A DNA stretch of 64,000 nucleotides, taken from Epiperipatus broadwayi. Its lineage: Eukaryota > Onychophora > Udeonychophora > Euonychophora > Peripatidae. Shown here piece by piece: positions 59,781-64,000 of this stretch. Under the pieces are notes generated by a model. It was not told where the DNA came from and made no database searches. It saw nothing but the letters and a program-made list of their open reading frames with translations. The position numbers and the translations under genes were made by a program. How positions within the stretch are numbered: position 1 is the stretch's first letter; every line of letters starts with the position of its first letter. The DNA is taken from the NCBI GenBank assembly GCA_028023455.1, contig JAQFVV010012446.1, positions 376,001 through 440,000 of the forward strand. The letters run 5' to 3'.

Positions 59781-62739
59781 TATTAAACAATTGTTATTAG
59801 TTTTTCATTCTGTTGTTTTTAAAGTACAGAATATTTAATCCTTAGTTCAATTTAATATTTAATATTTTTTATTCATTTAAAAGACAGAATAATTTTTCCC
59901 CCACTTTTCTTTCTTTTTCAAGACAAAGTTTCTTGCATAAATTAAGTTTTATTGTAATGGGAGGAGCAAATAGTATCGGGGTGGTGATCTTTGAACTTTC
60001 AGATATCTTGGACTATTGGAAGAGAAAAAGTGTGAGGTAGTATTTTAAAAATCTATAAAAAGGGATACGGATAATTCTAGAGAACTCCAATGACTCCAAC
60101 TACAAACTGCTAAAAGATCTTCCAAAACTGTTTTATCTTTAAATTCATTTAGTAACAAAATTTGATAGTATAATTTTTTTTTCTTCCAAAGTTCAAGCTG
60201 AAAGAATAAAATATATTATTGGTTCACAGATATGAGTACTTAAACCACACTAAGAGATACGTTGATCCTCTCTTTGGCTGACTATTTAGATTCTCCAACC
60301 ATTGTCTAAAATGCATGTAAGTGTCTATACTATATTATTTAAGTTTAAATTGCCACTATTAAAAGAAAAAATGGGAATGTATAATAGTATTGTAAAATTG
60401 CTTTATTTAAACTTTAAACCTAATGGGAAAGAAGAAAGAAGAATGTTTGTTTATTTTTCAAAATTATTTTTCTTAAGTTTTAATTAAATTAATAATGGAA
60501 CATCTGTGGCATGTGTAATTTGCGAACTGTTATTAAACATTTTCAGAACTCTTTATAAAAAAAAATTTATGTTAGTTATGAAGGAAGGTTTAAAAGAATG
60601 CATATGAATCATTTAATTTTATCGTCATTATTATTAGAACATTTTCGTAATTATTTCTATTTTTACCTATTTAAAAATACAAGACTAAATGTGCAATTAG
60701 AATGTACTGTTAATATTTACCTGTTTTTCCAAACTAATAGAAGAAACGAATTTATAAAATGGATAAATTATGTGACTTTGCATTATTAAAGGCACTCCTC
60801 ACTGGCTGTGAAACTTTTGTGTCTAAAATATTGCCAACAAACTCATCTAAATAAATATTATTAGTTAAATAATTACATACATTCTGAATGGCTCTGAAAA
60901 TGAAAAATAAAATTTTTGAATATATCCTAGGAATGAAATATGAACCACTACTTTATTTGCATCGTAAAATTGTCTATTGCTTAATTAATAAAATCCCTCA
61001 TATATAATGTCAACAGCAATTCATTAGCTAACAGCTGAGAAACTTGAATCTGCTCTTATGAATATAAAAAAATAATATTGTTTTGTTTTCCTGCGGGAAT
61101 GTGTTTATGTATTTGTCAACATTTATATTTGTGTGTTAATAATTATTATTATTGAAGAGATGACCAAGGAACGTCATTCATAAACTATCAATAAACTTTT
61201 CATTTTTATAACCAAGAAAGAAGAAAGAAAAAGAGAACTTTATTTATTTATTATTTAATAGTATTTAGACAGAAAGCGATAGTTTAAGAAGTGTTTTATT
61301 ATATTTAATATTTAAATAAATCAATTATTTTATATAGCACGATGTTTATAAACTGTAATATTGATTCATTTTATAGTTAAAATCCAAAGTGCATGTGCAA
61401 CAGTTTAATGCTATTTAAATATTATATTTAATATTGTATATTTTTATTGTTGTCTACTAGAATGTCACATAAATGTACAATATTAAAGGAAATATTGTAC
61501 AAGGTACTTTTTTTTATTAGTTTAATATTAATTTTACCGTGTGTTAGATTATAACATACGTGTGTGGAAAGAGAGGGAGGTGTCCATGTAATGCTAATAG
61601 GGGTGATAGCTCTTCTTTAAAAGAAGCACATTATATGGGTTCTTATATTATATCTATGCATTTTCAATAGATTTAAAAAAAATAATTATTTTCAATAATT
61701 ATTTAATCTGAAATATGTGTCTAAGCCAAATTTTTGCTTTAGATTTGTGCTAATGTAAATGCACTATAAAAAAATTATTTTGTCTTGCTTGCCAATAGAA
61801 ATTATTGCCTTGTTTTCAACCATTATTAGTATGATACCAGGTCCTAAATAGTATATTATCAGATATGAAATATCCTTTATTGCTTTTACAATTAGTAATT
61901 GACATTTTGACAGTAGTTCTTTGCTTACTGGGATTTGAATGGTCTGTGTATTATTATGCTTGTAAATGTGTGGCCATTATTAAAATTAGCTATAATCATA
62001 TGTTAATTGCAAGTACAAATGATATGTAATCAATCAGTTTTGGAGGAAGAGGTTGGTCAATTGTTTGGAAGGATCAGAGATTTATTTAAGTGAATTATTG
62101 TTCTTTATTATGCTTGAATGGAAAAGTATTTTTGTGGCTATACATAGTAAAGTTAGCAATCTTTTGTAGTATTTATGGGGTTGAATAATCTCTCTTTTTT
62201 GTTATTTGAATATTTAACATGGGTAGATTGCCTAGAGTGTCATATGGGATCGAGTAATCCCTTCTTTTCTGTGTATTGAAGTATTTTTGATAGGAGTAGA
62301 TTGAATCCTCCAGGTTTGATATTTGGAATTATGAATTAAAGTATATGAAGTTAAGTATATTATCTCCCTGATCATTTGGTGAAGAGATTTATTCCCACCA
62401 GTTTAGTTAGTCTCAGAAATAAACCTGGGAGTTGTTATATTGATATTTATCTGATTTGAATTGTAAAAATCTTTTATCCCCATGTGTTTATTGAATGTTT
62501 TTCCAGCTTAAACTATAGCCAAATGCCAGATAATTTATTGATAAAAAGAAGAATAAAGGCAGAATAGATTTTCTTACAAAACAGCTGTAGTGAAATTAGT
62601 GATTAAAGCTGGATTGTCCATTGCCTTTATCCATATTATGATCATATTATAACTTCATAAGCAAACTGATTAGATTGATTAGAATTAATTATTTATTCTT
62701 TGACACACAGCATAATGCAGACTCATGCATAAAGTGTTA
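59781..62739. other. AT-rich stretch, nothing recognised
   Basis: Small frames at 60302-60487 and 60598-60789 lack motifs. A short inverted repeat lies at about 61475-61505 (tgtacaatatt...aatattgtaca). No RNA gene or element end was seen. Confidence 0.5.
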
Positions 62740-64000
62740 ATTTGAAAGATATAGAAAAATCCATCAGTAATGTATAACTTTAATTATCATTTTAAAACAT
62801 CTCGTAATGATCATTTAGGTTTCATATCATCAATTTTTATCATTCAATCATCATTTGATTAAGTAAGCAAGCAAAGATAAAATACAGTTAATGGATACAA
62901 TTATTTATTTCTATTTAAGCAAAGATAAAACATAGTTAATGAATAGAATTATTTATTTCTATTTTGGCAAAACAAAACCATAGTTATTTAATAGAATACT
63001 TTATTTCAATGTTGCAAAGGCAAATATATTCAATCAATAGAATTATTTATTTCATTTTGCAAGATATAGTTTAATAAGAATACATTTAATTAATGGAATT
63101 ATTTATTTCATTTTGCAAGATATAGTTTCCCAAGAATATATTTAATTAATGGAGCTCTTTATTTCATTTTGCAAAACATAGTTTGATATTATTCTTAGGT
63201 TTCAAACCCCTTTACTTTAGTTATAGTTAATGTGCATTTGAAGTAAAATGCAAAATTTTAATTTTATTTTATAGTGTAATTAAAATATTTAACCCATGTT
63301 TGTCATAGATTTATTAAGTTAATTGATAACTGAGTGTTATAAAACAAAATGTTGCATATAAAATAAATTTTGTAGTAGATTACTAGAAATGTAAGGTTAT
63401 ATTTATTCAGTTTTATAGGTTTATCAGAAGTAGCTAATAACTAGAAAACCATTTCCTTTACAGTAAAATATATGGATTTTATTATGGTTCATTATTTAAC
63501 GTTAAAATATAAGATGTTTCATAAATCTATCAGGATGTTTTGATAGATGAAATGTGTTAAATTTGAAATTTAAGAGATCTTATTGTGTTATTTATTTTTA
63601 TGTAAACTTTAACCAGTGATGCTAAATACATCTAAAATTTGTACTTATACCAATGAGAAAAAGATTAAATGTTTGCTTTACTATTTTTCTTAGTTTGTTA
63701 ATAAATATTTTATTATTCAAAATTGTACTTAGAATTCTTCTTTGACATTCATTTGTGTTTCATATTTCCACACATGCTCACACATTTATTTTATTTAATG
63801 TGATATAATTGTATTTTCATTTAATTATGATAAGCCTCCAGATATGATGATATTGATTTCCTTGATCCAAATACTGTATGAAATGACAATCATTTACTGA
63901 GTTTCTAAAAGGGTTTTATTATTTAGTAATTGTTTAGATGATGAATTAAAATCAAAATGTGCCCAATTTCTTTCATTATCTAACTGCCGTTATTTAGTTA
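62740..64000 (+). repeat. E segment, copy 2 (diverged, runs off the window)
   Basis: Counterpart of 49298-50030, enlarged by a local minisatellite (62868-63186). The last 320 bp align well with 49690-50020 (agaattcttctttg..., tttccacacatgc..., cattatctaact). The copy continues past the window end. Confidence 0.7.
62868..63186 (+). repeat. ~50-60-bp minisatellite, five to six copies
   Basis: Repeats of gcaaagataaa(a/c)atagttaat followed by (g)aatagaattatttatttc-type sequence, each unit slightly diverged; the last units share ttatttcattttgcaagata. Confidence 0.85.

Overview
The window is very AT-rich, non-coding eukaryotic DNA, most likely from an invertebrate animal. The evidence is tRNA-derived SINEs with target-site duplications, Penelope-like elements (PLEs) with GIY-YIG endonuclease domains, the 3' end of an RTE-type LINE, a large-LTR retrotransposon, long AT/AAT microsatellites and no bacterial operon structure. 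I cannot name the species. I find no convincing intact host gene: almost all long open frames are chance or lie inside repeats.

Layout. 1-19560 is an array of four diverged units of one locally tandem sequence. The first two (about 6 kb) are each made of two older ~3 kb halves, and the array is interrupted by SINEs, an RTE 3' end and a nested inverted-repeat element. 19561-24196 is AT-rich DNA with a 159-bp AAT/AAC microsatellite and a 105-bp direct repeat. 24210-24935 is a near-perfect 0.7-kb palindrome with a tRNA-like module and a hammerhead-like motif in each arm. 25.9-28.2 kb holds two hammerhead elements and a 240-bp palindrome. 30683-37569 is an LTR retrotransposon with ~2.2-kb LTRs, a degraded gag and no visible pol. 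37651-38871 is a head-to-head pair of PLE 3' ends carrying GIY-YIG domains. 39-64 kb is a mosaic of diverged large duplications (segments called S, D, R and E here), including two copies of a relic PLE of a second family.

The most interesting system is a dispersed family of small retroposed elements carrying 59-nt type I hammerhead ribozymes. Six copies keep the catalytic core (CUGANGA...GAAA...C17), stem I pairing in two blocks, and a very short palindromic stem III (ACUAGU). They lie in or next to inverted-repeat arms. Five insertions, including one whose ribozyme core is deleted, have target-site duplications of 8-13 bp. A seventh, decayed ribozyme lies at 30.43 kb. Hammerheads of this minimal type are known from PLE terminal repeats and retrozymes. 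Here they form palindromic, non-autonomous elements that PLE enzymes may have mobilised (inference).

The mobile elements probably depend on one another. SINEs need a LINE reverse transcriptase (an RTE 3' end is present), the gag-only LTR element needs pol in trans, and the hammerhead elements may use PLE RT/GIY-YIG. Nested insertions give relative ages: one SINE is older than the S-segment duplication, another is present in only one LTR, and one hammerhead element split an older inverted-repeat element.
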